DNA of 6,881 bases from an uncultured Cellvibrio sp. (GTDB lineage: Bacteria > Pseudomonadota > Gammaproteobacteria > Pseudomonadales > Cellvibrionaceae): NCBI GenBank assembly GCA_946482345.1, contig CAMLRJ010000186.1, positions 1-6,881 on the forward strand, given 5' to 3'. The notes beneath the pieces were generated by a model. The model was given only the letters and a program-made list of their open reading frames with translations. It was not told the DNA's origin and ran no database searches. Each line of letters begins with the position of its first letter. Position 1 is the first letter of the stretch. The translations under genes were made by a program, and so were the position numbers. Positions 1 through 6,256 of the stretch are shown in pieces.

Positions 1-781
1 GGCTTTTAGCCTGAACACCGAAGTCATCCGGAATGATCGAATACTCAGTGATTTTTCCATTATTCAATTCAACAACTTTGGTTTCTGTCGCCAGACTAAT
101 GGCATCCAGACCATCCACACCATTCACTACCATTAATCTTTCCACGCCCAAAGCAAGAAATAATTCAGCAACAGGCCTGAGTAAACCCGCATTCTTAACG
201 CCAATCAGATAACGCTTTGCCTGAAAAGGAACAGCCACGAGATTTAATACATCCACCAGAGTTGGAATATCGATTTGTTCCAGCGCTTCAAAAGAGTCCG
301 CCGGTAAACCATAACCCGAGGCACCCAGGGTAAAGCCTACACCGATATTATCTATAGATTCCCGAACCTGTTCCGGCGTCAACACAGATCGAATACCGGC
401 AGCTTCCAACAGCCGTGAACCAATACGGCGGCTTGCACCTATACGACCATCATGCAATACCAGTTTGCAACCGGTAGCGGCGGCGGCAAAAGCACTGGCA
501 ATAGCAACATCAAATACACCCAGCAGGTCATTCCCTGTTCTACTGATAGCCACAAACTGTTCCGGCCCGTAAGGTACGGGATCAATATGTTGCCGCACAG
601 CCAAGGCAGCGCCCATCAATTCTTCGGCTGTTTCGCGATTCATCCCCAAAGCCACAAAGAAGACTGCGACCTGTGCCGGTGAATATTTCCCCGCGAGCAT
701 CTCACTGACAACCAACCGCACATCCTCAAGTGCAAGGTGTTTTCCCTGAGTCAAGCTGATAAGAATATTTTTGTAACTCAT
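1..781 (-). CDS. Divergent TrpD-like (anthranilate phosphoribosyltransferase fold) protein, C-terminus cut by window edge
   Basis: An open frame reads leftward from an ATG at 781 for 260 codons without a stop and leaves the window, so roughly the last 80-90 residues of a ~340-residue family member are missing. The N-terminus (SPAQVAVFFVALGMNRETAEEL, about residues 34-55) matches the helical domain of TrpD. The stretches ASAFAAAATG (95-104), SVLTPEQVRESIDNIGVGF (132-150), RYLIGVKNAGLLRPVAE (190-206), ALGVERLMVVNGVDGLDAIS (210-229) and the following VVELNNGKITEY follow the TrpD alpha/beta domain in order. Catalytic motifs are altered: GTGGDG reads RTGNDL (81-86), NIST reads DVAI (91-94), KHGNR reads LHDGR (109-113), the FNxLGPLxNP loop reads LNLVAVPFQ, and the magnesium-binding DE pair reads DA (226-227). 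Ordinary tryptophan-biosynthetic activity therefore looks unlikely. It may be a pseudoenzyme or have another substrate. A modest AAGG ribosome-binding site lies 8 bases upstream. The gene diverges from uxaC. Fold assignment is fairly secure; function is unknown. Confidence 0.75.
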   Translation of the reverse strand, partial: MSYKNILISLTQGKHLALEDVRLVVSEMLAGKYSPAQVAVFFVALGMNRETAEELMGAALAVRQHIDPVPYGPEQFVAISRTGNDLLGVFDVAIASAFAAAATGCKLVLHDGRIGASRRIGSRLLEAAGIRSVLTPEQVRESIDNIGVGFTLGASGYGLPADSFEALEQIDIPTLVDVLNLVAVPFQAKRYLIGVKNAGLLRPVAELFLALGVERLMVVNGVDGLDAISLATETKVVELNNGKITEYSIIPDDFGVQAKS

Positions 782-879
782 TAGCCAAGCCTTTTTTATT
801 TATAGGAACTATCGATTAACGTGATTGAAGCCATTCTAACAGACTCCGGATTAAGTCCATCTGCAACATAATTGGGCTT

Positions 880-909
880 ATGACAAAAAACTCACCCAAA
901 AATTATATG
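880..909 (+). promoter_or_regulatory. Candidate sigma70 promoter 1 for uxaC
   Basis: ATGACA (880-885, five of six matches to TTGACA) is followed after 18 bases by TATATG (904-909, four of six matches to TATAAT). If used, it would give a leader of roughly 165 bases before uxaC. The -35 element overlaps the weak CATAA/TTATG inverted repeat. This is pattern matching only. Confidence 0.25.
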
Positions 910-915
910 AGCAAA

Positions 916-944
916 TGGAAACTTACGGCATAACCGATTAGACT
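916..944 (+). promoter_or_regulatory. Candidate sigma70 promoter 2 for uxaC
   Basis: TGGAAA (916-921, four of six) and TAGACT (939-944, four of six) are separated by exactly 17 bases. Transcription would start near 951, immediately upstream of the GTTGC/GCAAC inverted repeat. That arrangement would suit a repressor operator just downstream of the start site. A third -10-like element, TAATAT (1042-1047), has no good -35. Confidence 0.3.
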
Positions 945-953
945 GTGCGCCAA

Positions 954-969
954 GTTGCAACATAGCAAC
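954..969. promoter_or_regulatory. Possible operator: inverted repeat GTTGC-N6-GCAAC
   Basis: Perfect 5-base arms (954-958 and 965-969) flank a 6-base centre in the uxaC upstream region, just downstream of candidate promoter 2. Size and symmetry suit a dimeric regulator, but arms this short occur by chance and I cannot assign a regulator family. Confidence 0.25.
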
Positions 970-1081
970 ACTCATACAAGGGTAACCCACAGCGTCAGGC
1001 AAACCTCGGTCAATCATTCTGGTCATTCTCTTTCAGCTGTGTAATATCACCGACTGACAGAATAATTGAGGATTTGCATTC

Positions 1082-2497
1082 ATGAGTTTTATTCACGACG
1101 ATTTTTTGCTCGATACACCTCAAGCCAAGGTGTTGTTTCACGAGTACGCCAAAGACATGCCTATCATTGACTACCACTGTCATCTCCCCCCGGAGCAGGT
1201 AGGAGCAAACAAACAATTCCGTAATCTATATGAAGTCTGGCTGGCTGGCGACCATTACAAATGGCGTGCCATGCGTTCAAATGGAGTAGACGAGCGTTAC
1301 TGTACAGGTGATGCCAGTGACTGGGAAAAATTTGAACAATGGTGCGCTACCGTTCCTTATACATTACGCAACCCCTTGTACCACTGGACGCATCTGGAAT
1401 TACGTAAACCTTTTGGCATAACAGATCGCCTGCTGGATTCCAGCACTGCCAAGCGTACCTGGGATGAATGCAATGAGTTACTTGCTACCCCCGAATTCTC
1501 TGCGCGCGGCCTGATGACACAAGCCAAAGTCAAACTGGTTTGCACCACGGATGACCCAATACATGATCTGGCTCATCACAAAACCACAGCGGCTGATAAA
1601 TCATTCAAGACAGCCATGTTACCTACCTGGCGCCCTGACCGTGCCATGGCAGTGGAAAATGCAGAGTCCTACAACAAATATATAGATCGTCTGGCAGCTG
1701 TTGCCGATGTCGATATCAAGACTTTTGATGATCTGATGAAAGCATTGAACATTCGCCATGATTATTTCCATGCAAATGGATGTCGCCTGTCCGATCATGG
1801 ATTGGAAACTGTTTATGCAGCGGATTACACAGAATCTGAAATCAAACAAATATTCCTTAAAATCCGTAGCAATAAAGATCTTGATGCGATTGAAATCGAG
1901 AAATTCCAATCCGCCATGATGGTGGAATTTGCGTTGCAGGATCACGCCAAAGGTTGGGTGCAACAATTTCACATAGGGGCGATCCGCAATAACAATCCAC
2001 GTCTTTATCGCACTCTTGGCCCGGATACAGGTTTCGACTCTATAGGTGACCACAATTACGCCAAACCATTGGCAAAATTCCTGGGTCGTCTGGACGATCA
2101 AAATAAATTAGCCAAGACCATACTCTACAACTTGAACCCACGCGACAACGAAGTGCTGGGCACCATGATTGGTAATTTCCAGGATGGTTCATCTGCCGGC
2201 AAAATCCAGTTTGGCAGCGGTTGGTGGTTCCTCGATCAAATGGAAGGCATGACCCGTCAGATTGAAGCCCTGAGTCAATTGGGACTTTTAAGTCGTTTTG
2301 TGGGAATGCTGACAGATAGCCGTAGCTTCCTGAGTTATTCACGACATGAATATTTCCGCAGAATTTTGTGTGGAATTTTTGGCCGTGACATGGCAAAAGG
2401 CTTGGTACCCAACGACACCAAAATGGTCGGCAAAATGATTCAGGATATCTGTTTCAACAATGCCAAAGCCTATTTTCCTTTTGTAGTGCCTGATTAA
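1082..2497 (+). CDS. uxaC: Glucuronate/galacturonate isomerase UxaC
   Basis: Cytoplasmic uronate isomerase (EC 5.3.1.12) converting D-galacturonate to D-tagaturonate and D-glucuronate to D-fructuronate, the first intracellular step of hexuronate breakdown. The 471 residues match the usual length (about 470) and are collinear with the E. coli enzyme. It is an amidohydrolase-superfamily protein: DYHCHL (30-35) carries the HxH metal-ligand pair H32/H34. WRAM (61-64), NPLYHWTHLEL (97-107), TTDDP (155-159), PTWRPD (181-186), HIGAIRNNN (297-305), LNPRDNEVLGTMIGNF (351-366), FGSGWWF (377-383) and LTDSRSFLSYSRHEYFRRIL (410-429, with the conserved metal-site Asp at 412) are all intact. GAGGA (1068-1072) lies 9 bases before the ATG and supports this start. 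The transporter follows about 110 bases downstream on the same strand, fitting a uptake-plus-isomerisation unit. No frameshift or missing catalytic residue is visible. Confidence 0.97.
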   Translation: MSFIHDDFLLDTPQAKVLFHEYAKDMPIIDYHCHLPPEQVGANKQFRNLYEVWLAGDHYKWRAMRSNGVDERYCTGDASDWEKFEQWCATVPYTLRNPLYHWTHLELRKPFGITDRLLDSSTAKRTWDECNELLATPEFSARGLMTQAKVKLVCTTDDPIHDLAHHKTTAADKSFKTAMLPTWRPDRAMAVENAESYNKYIDRLAAVADVDIKTFDDLMKALNIRHDYFHANGCRLSDHGLETVYAADYTESEIKQIFLKIRSNKDLDAIEIEKFQSAMMVEFALQDHAKGWVQQFHIGAIRNNNPRLYRTLGPDTGFDSIGDHNYAKPLAKFLGRLDDQNKLAKTILYNLNPRDNEVLGTMIGNFQDGSSAGKIQFGSGWWFLDQMEGMTRQIEALSQLGLLSRFVGMLTDSRSFLSYSRHEYFRRILCGIFGRDMAKGLVPNDTKMVGKMIQDICFNNAKAYFPFVVPD

Positions 2498-2503
2498 TCA
2501 GCA

Positions 2504-2557
2504 AAGTTTTTTCATCTACCTTGTTGAACAAGGTAGATGATCGAAAACTTACTTTTT
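2504..2557 (+). terminator. Strong intercistronic hairpin, possible attenuator/partial terminator between uxaC and the transporter
   Basis: TCATCTACCTTG (2512-2523) pairs perfectly with CAAGGTAGATGA (2529-2540) around a UUGAA loop, giving 12 base pairs. AAGTTTT (2504-2510) then pairs with AAAACTT (2544-2550) across a small asymmetric internal loop. The complete structure is followed by ACTTTTT (2551-2557), a short U tract. The inner stem alone has no U tract directly after it on either strand. It could therefore be a partial terminator lowering transporter expression relative to uxaC, or a 3'-end stabilising or processing element. Confidence 0.5.
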
Positions 2558-2606
2558 GTTGATGTTATTAACGCAATTAAACGAAAACGATAAAGAAGTG
2601 AATAAT

Positions 2607-4016
2607 ATGAACCATCCAACACAAAACTCTGTGGGAAATTATCGCTGGACAATATGTGGCCTGTTATTTTTTGCTACCACAATCAACTATCTTGATCGTC
2701 AGGTACTCAGCTTGTTGTCACCCGAGCTGATGCAACTTTATGCCTGGAACAATAACGATTACGGCAACATTACTTCATTGTTTACTTTTGTCTACGCCGT
2801 TTCCATGGTGTTTGCCGGTAGATTCATCGACAAATTCGGCACCAAAAATGGTTACATCTGGGCAATTGCCATCTGGTCTTTTGGTGCTGCCATCCATGCT
2901 TTTGCTTACGACATGGGCGCTGCTTTCTATACCGTATTGAGCTGGATCGGCTTGGCCGATATTGATCAGGAAAATGGCACAGTCAATGGAGCCGCTGCTA
3001 TCACTGCCTACTCAGTGGCAGGTTTTATGATTGCTCGTGCAGTTCTGGCCTTTGGTGAGGCGGGTAACTTCCCTGCAGCGATCAAAGCCACTGCTGAATA
3101 TTTCCCGAAAAAAGAACGCTCTTTTGCCACCGGCATTTTCAATTCAGGTGCCAATGTGGGCGCAATTCTGGCCCCTCTGACAGTACCCGTAATTGGTGTT
3201 ATGTGGGGATGGGAATGGGCCTTTATTGCCGTAGGTATCATTGGTTTTGCCTGGATAGGTTTCTGGTGGGTATGGTACGACAAACCCAGTGAGCAAAAAC
3301 GCCTGAAACCATCGGAGTTGGCTTATATCAACTCTGATGTCGATGCAGCCGAGAATACCGGAGATGAGGTCAAGACCTCTTGGGGAACGCTGCTGGGTTA
3401 CAAACAAACCTGGGCTTTCGCATTCGGAAAATTCATGACAGATGGCGTCTGGTGGTTCTTCCTGTTTTGGTTGCCCATTTATCTCAGCGCCCAATACGGC
3501 ATGCAAAAAACAGAAATTGCATTACCTATCGCACTGATTTACACACTCACCATGATAGGCAGTATTGGTGGCGGCGCATTCCCGGCCTACTTTATTAAAA
3601 GGGGTATGGATGTTTTCAACGCACGTCGTACAGCGATGCTCGTTATTGCGCTTTTCCCCCTGGTTGTTCTTCTGGCCCAACCACTCGGCCATATTTCTTT
3701 CTGGATACCCGTTTTGCTTATTGCTATCGGCGCCTCAGCTCACCAAGCCTGGTCAGCCAATATTTTTACAACCGTCTCTGATATGTTCCCCAAAAAAGCC
3801 ATTGGCTCTGTTGTCGGTATTGGTGGTTTTGCGGGAGGTATGGGCGGTGTATTGCTGAACAAGTTAGGGGGTGTTTTATTTGATCACTTCGAAAAAGCAG
3901 GCAATATTTCCATGGGGTATACCATTATGTTTGCCATATGCGCAGTTGCCTACCTGATCGCCTGGTTTGTCATGCGTATGCTGGTGCCCAAATACAAACC
4001 CATCACTGACCTGTAA
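2607..4016 (+). CDS. exuT: Hexuronate (galacturonate/glucuronate) MFS transporter, ExuT-like
   Basis: Inner-membrane major facilitator of the anion:cation symporter family (ExuT/GudP group), predicted to import hexuronate by proton symport. From the ATG at 2607 it has 469 residues, about the family size, with roughly 12 hydrophobic segments. Diagnostic motifs are NYLDRQ (27-32, end of TM1), the MFS loop-2 signature GRFIDKFGTK (71-80), AFGEAGNFPAAIK (148-160) with FPKKERSFATGIFNSGANVG (166-185), and MFPKKAIGSVVGIGGFAGG (393-411). A long soluble loop (about 226-262) separates the two six-helix halves. AAGAAG (2593-2598) lies 8 bases before this ATG. An in-frame TTG at 2556 would add 17 polar residues but overlaps the hairpin's U tract and has no ribosome-binding site, so I rejected it. 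An extended segment near residues 105-135 (containing DIDQENG) sits between predicted TM3 and TM4. Substrate preference between galacturonate and glucuronate cannot be told from sequence; the uxaC neighbour supports hexuronate. Confidence 0.88.
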   Translation: MNHPTQNSVGNYRWTICGLLFFATTINYLDRQVLSLLSPELMQLYAWNNNDYGNITSLFTFVYAVSMVFAGRFIDKFGTKNGYIWAIAIWSFGAAIHAFAYDMGAAFYTVLSWIGLADIDQENGTVNGAAAITAYSVAGFMIARAVLAFGEAGNFPAAIKATAEYFPKKERSFATGIFNSGANVGAILAPLTVPVIGVMWGWEWAFIAVGIIGFAWIGFWWVWYDKPSEQKRLKPSELAYINSDVDAAENTGDEVKTSWGTLLGYKQTWAFAFGKFMTDGVWWFFLFWLPIYLSAQYGMQKTEIALPIALIYTLTMIGSIGGGAFPAYFIKRGMDVFNARRTAMLVIALFPLVVLLAQPLGHISFWIPVLLIAIGASAHQAWSANIFTTVSDMFPKKAIGSVVGIGGFAGGMGGVLLNKLGGVLFDHFEKAGNISMGYTIMFAICAVAYLIAWFVMRMLVPKYKPITDL

Positions 4017-4032
4017 TTACACCTTTCCCTAC

Positions 4033-4061
4033 AAAAATGCCGCCACTGAGCGGCATTTTTT
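4033..4061. terminator. Rho-independent terminator after exuT
   Basis: ATGCCGC (4037-4043) pairs with GCGGCAT (4050-4056) around CACTGA. The stem extends into an A run (4033-4036) opposite a T run (4056-4061). The stem is GC-rich with a following U tract on the plus strand, and an A run precedes it, so it could act in both directions. It starts 17 bases after the transporter stop and ends the uxaC-exuT unit. Confidence 0.93.
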
Positions 4062-4131
4062 ATTTCACTCTCAGACTCGATTTCTCATCTAAACTTGGTT
4101 AATTCAATATTTGATCAGGGTTACATTGCAT

Positions 4132-5031
4132 ATGAAATCAATTCTGGCCGCTATTTTTTCTGTAGCTCTGGCAGGAAATCTGCTGGCGATGGATGTACTC
4201 ACCACCAAACCAGAATCTGCGACTGATATACGCTATGAACATGCCGAACTTGTTCTGAAACACTTATTGAAAATTACCGAAAGCCAATACGGAGCAGCGC
4301 AGCTCAAACACGCTACCGAAGTCATGTCACGTGACAGAGCCTTAACCGAATTGATCAAAGGCGACAATATTCATATCGCTGCCGAAACTGCAAAAGCCGA
4401 ATGGGTTAGCAGCCTGATTCCAATCTATATTCCGGTCAACAAAGGCATTACCGGCTACAGAATTTTCCTGATATCAAAAGACAGTCAACCCGCTTTATCC
4501 AAAATTACCAGCATTGAAGAATTGAAAAAAATAAAGACGGGATCAGGTACACAATGGTCAACCACCAAAGTAATGCGTACTGCTGGTTTTGATGTAGTGG
4601 CAACAACAAAACTGGAAGGGCTTTTCTGGATGCTCATGGGTGACAGATTTCAAACCTTCGCCAGAGGAATTAACGAAGCACCATCAGAATTGGCTTCACA
4701 CCAACAATTGTTTCCCGATATGAGAATTGAAGAAAACCTGGCGCTTTATATTCCATTACCCACTTTCTTTTTTGTTTCGCCACAACACCCCAAACTGGCC
4801 GAAAGAATTAAAACCGGTTTGGAAATGATGCTTGCCGATGGTTCTTTTGATGAAATTTTTTATGATTATCATTTGAAAATGATTGAAGAAGCCAAACTGC
4901 AAAATCGCAAAATTTTTCCCGTCGCCAACGAGACGCTTCCAAAAGAAGTGCCTCTGGATATTGCGCACTACTGGTACAAACCCGGCGACGAGATTGAATA
5001 TAAAAAACGTAAAGCTAACAAAGGCGAATAG
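4132..5031 (+). CDS. Orphan periplasmic solute-binding protein (family 3 / type 2 PBP-like)
   Basis: The 299-residue protein starts with a Sec signal peptide (MKSILAAIFSVALAGNLLA, likely cleaved after Ala19), so it should be periplasmic. The mature part resembles family-3 solute-binding proteins: a first lobe beginning with strand DVLTTK, ELIKGDNIHIA (73-83), a cross-over region GYRIFLISK (108-116) and SIEELKKIKTGSGTQWSTTKVM (127-148), then LEGLFWMLMGDRFQTFARGINE (161-182) and a closing helix around KLAERIKTGLEMMLADGSFDEIF. The GSG-xxW and LFxML..RFxxFxRGxxE pattern recalls uncharacterised gammaproteobacterial members often annotated as ABC-transporter substrate-binding. No permease or ATPase gene is in the window, and its ligand is unknown; a uronate or oligouronide is only suggested by context. 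AGGG (4117-4120) sits 11 bases before the ATG. An in-frame TTG at 4111 would put seven residues before the signal peptide and is disfavoured. It follows the exuT terminator, so it probably has its own promoter, which I could not define. Confidence 0.75.
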   Translation: MKSILAAIFSVALAGNLLAMDVLTTKPESATDIRYEHAELVLKHLLKITESQYGAAQLKHATEVMSRDRALTELIKGDNIHIAAETAKAEWVSSLIPIYIPVNKGITGYRIFLISKDSQPALSKITSIEELKKIKTGSGTQWSTTKVMRTAGFDVVATTKLEGLFWMLMGDRFQTFARGINEAPSELASHQQLFPDMRIEENLALYIPLPTFFFVSPQHPKLAERIKTGLEMMLADGSFDEIFYDYHLKMIEEAKLQNRKIFPVANETLPKEVPLDIAHYWYKPGDEIEYKKRKANKGE

Positions 5032-5036
5032 AAAAA

Positions 5037-6203
5037 TTACTCACTTTGTTCCGGATATTGTTTTTTCCAAAAGGCGTACTTCGCCATAATTTGATTAGGT
5101 GCCGTGGTGTACCAGGCATATCCCTGTCGTCTTTCTTCAGATACTTTTGTCAGATCGTAATGAATGGAATCATCGCGATCACCGAATATGGGTTTATTGG
5201 TTCCTATTTCATAAAAGCGCGACCACAAAGGTGGTGCTTTGGGATCACTCGCTAATTGTTTTGCACCGCGAGTCCAGGTTTTACCGGATATCTTGGTTTG
5301 TTCGTACCATTTTGCAGCCTGATGTACAGACTTGATGACTTCAGCAGACGGGCTATCCAAATCCATTAAAAAATCCACCATAAATACACTTTCCGAACTG
5401 GTCAAAGCAGGCATTTCATAAGCACGCGCTTTGGCAGGTGCAAGCGTGAGGGCATCATGTTGTGCGCCCCAAACCGTCAACTGGCCATCAACCACCACCT
5501 GTGTTTTCAACACACAGTCAATAGCCATATTCAAACTTTTTTTAGCTGCGTTACGCTGTTTGGATGTCACAAATGAATATTCATTTCTGGCGAGTACAAC
5601 CGAGTTGAGTATCACCATCAGATCACGCATCAAAGCATCGTTGTAAGTAATGTGATCGTGATAACCGCCGCGTAATGGAAAACTTTGCGGCCAGCCACCA
5701 TTGGGGTATTGCGCCTGGATAATAAACGCCAAGCCTCGATCAAATGCAGCACGATAGGATTTATCACCCGACAAGGAATAAGCACGAGCCAGCAACTTCA
5801 TTTGTGTACTGGTTGCACCATTATCAAAAGTGGGAATGTACTCTTCTTCTACACCAAACGATTGCCCGGGCTGACGAGCTTGCTTCGCCATATCAGTACG
5901 CTTGGACCAACCACCGGACGGTGTTTGAAAAGAAAGTATCACCGACATAACCCGCTTGCCTTCTTCACTCAGAAACCAATCAGAAGGCTGGATAATTTCA
6001 AAACCGAACTCTTTTGTTGCTTCAGGGAGATTGGGTTTATCCAGTTCGAGTTTCTCCAATTCTTTTTCCAAAAACTCCTGATCTTTTTTTAGAATTTTTG
6101 CCGACGCTTCATAATATTTCTCCCATTCAGGCGTATTGGCTGAAGCCGATAACGAAAATAGAAGCAAAAAAACAATACTTAACACTCTTCTGAATATACA
6201 CAT
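5037..6203 (-). CDS. pelA: Secreted pectate lyase, polysaccharide lyase family 10 (PelA/Pel-15E type)
   Basis: Pectate lyase (EC 4.2.2.2) cleaving polygalacturonate by calcium-assisted beta-elimination to give 4,5-unsaturated oligogalacturonides. The 388-residue protein has a Sec signal peptide (hydrophobic residues 7-20, likely cleavage after Ala22). A charged helical leader (about 24-65) precedes a complete PL10 (alpha/alpha)3-type catalytic domain. Family motifs are GGWSKR (97-102), TFDNGAT (125-131), QYPNGGWPQ (165-173), ITYNDA (185-190), VWGAQHD (244-250), ARAYE (259-263), LWSRFYEIGTNKPIFGDRDD (326-345) and GYAWY (361-365). From memory of the Cellvibrio Pel10A numbering, D127 and D189 would correspond to Asp389 and Asp451 (both pairs 62 apart), and R329/R343 to Arg596/Arg610 (14 apart), the last being the proposed catalytic base. 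No carbohydrate-binding module is attached, unlike larger modular relatives. The ATG at 6203 has no Shine-Dalgarno sequence; a 7-base tandem repeat abuts it. It lies 53 bases downstream of the esterase, probably in one transcript. Confidence 0.95.
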   Translation of the reverse strand: MCIFRRVLSIVFLLLFSLSASANTPEWEKYYEASAKILKKDQEFLEKELEKLELDKPNLPEATKEFGFEIIQPSDWFLSEEGKRVMSVILSFQTPSGGWSKRTDMAKQARQPGQSFGVEEEYIPTFDNGATSTQMKLLARAYSLSGDKSYRAAFDRGLAFIIQAQYPNGGWPQSFPLRGGYHDHITYNDALMRDLMVILNSVVLARNEYSFVTSKQRNAAKKSLNMAIDCVLKTQVVVDGQLTVWGAQHDALTLAPAKARAYEMPALTSSESVFMVDFLMDLDSPSAEVIKSVHQAAKWYEQTKISGKTWTRGAKQLASDPKAPPLWSRFYEIGTNKPIFGDRDDSIHYDLTKVSEERRQGYAWYTTAPNQIMAKYAFWKKQYPEQSE

Positions 6204-6217
6204 ACCGAATACCGAAT
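6204..6217 (-). repeat. 7-bp tandem duplication abutting the pectate lyase start codon
   Basis: Read on the minus strand, ATTCGGT occurs twice in immediate succession directly before the ATG at 6203. It occupies the place where a ribosome-binding site would be expected and contains no AGGAG-like core. The repeat is exact on the plus strand as ACCGAAT twice. Confidence 0.9.
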
Positions 6218-6256
6218 TTTTTGTAATGATCAGAATTGTATAGCGTTTTTTGTGAG

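Larger units (their letters stand above)
782..1081. promoter_or_regulatory. Divergent intergenic control region (TrpD-like gene / uxaC)
   Basis: These 300 bases hold no credible gene and must carry the promoters for both flanking genes. Visible elements are several imperfect sigma70-like hexamer pairs facing uxaC, an inverted repeat GTTGC-6-GCAAC (954-969), a weaker inverted repeat CATAA-6-TTATG (867-882), and an imperfect direct repeat (GGTCA at 1008-1012 and 1021-1025, ATTCT at 1016-1020 and 1025-1029). I do not see a recognisable UxuR/ExuR-type TTGGT..ACCAA palindrome or an obvious KdgR box. For the minus-strand gene only a TAGAAT hexamer (838 to 833) stands out, and it lacks a good -35 at normal spacing. 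Confidence 0.6.

Noticed and set aside
452..682. 76-codon plus-strand open frame at the left
   Set aside because: It lies antisense to the TrpD-like gene, which explains the region with a continuous 260-codon frame and family resemblance.
1..781. Annotating the left gene as a functional trpD
   Set aside because: The PRPP-binding and metal-binding motifs that define the enzyme are substituted, so the name would mislead.
799..804. TATAAA as a -10 element for the TrpD-like gene (minus strand)
   Set aside because: Transcription would start about 10 bases before the ATG and remove or crowd the AAGG ribosome-binding site, and no good -35 is present.
1619..2101. 160-codon open frame on the minus strand inside uxaC
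   Set aside because: It is antisense to strongly conserved UxaC sequence, shows no recognisable protein motifs, and has no ribosome-binding site of note.
2512..2540. Inner stem read as a classical intrinsic terminator by itself
   Set aside because: No U tract directly follows the inner stem on either strand. Only the extended structure reaches a short U tract, so it is reported with reduced confidence.
2556..2606. Upstream TTG start for the transporter
   Set aside because: It would begin inside the hairpin's U tract without a ribosome-binding site. The ATG at 2607 has AAGAAG at proper spacing and gives the usual N-terminus.
5685..6092. 135-codon open frame on the plus strand inside the pectate lyase gene
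   Set aside because: It is a shadow of the PL10 coding sequence on the other strand, whose motifs are intact throughout.
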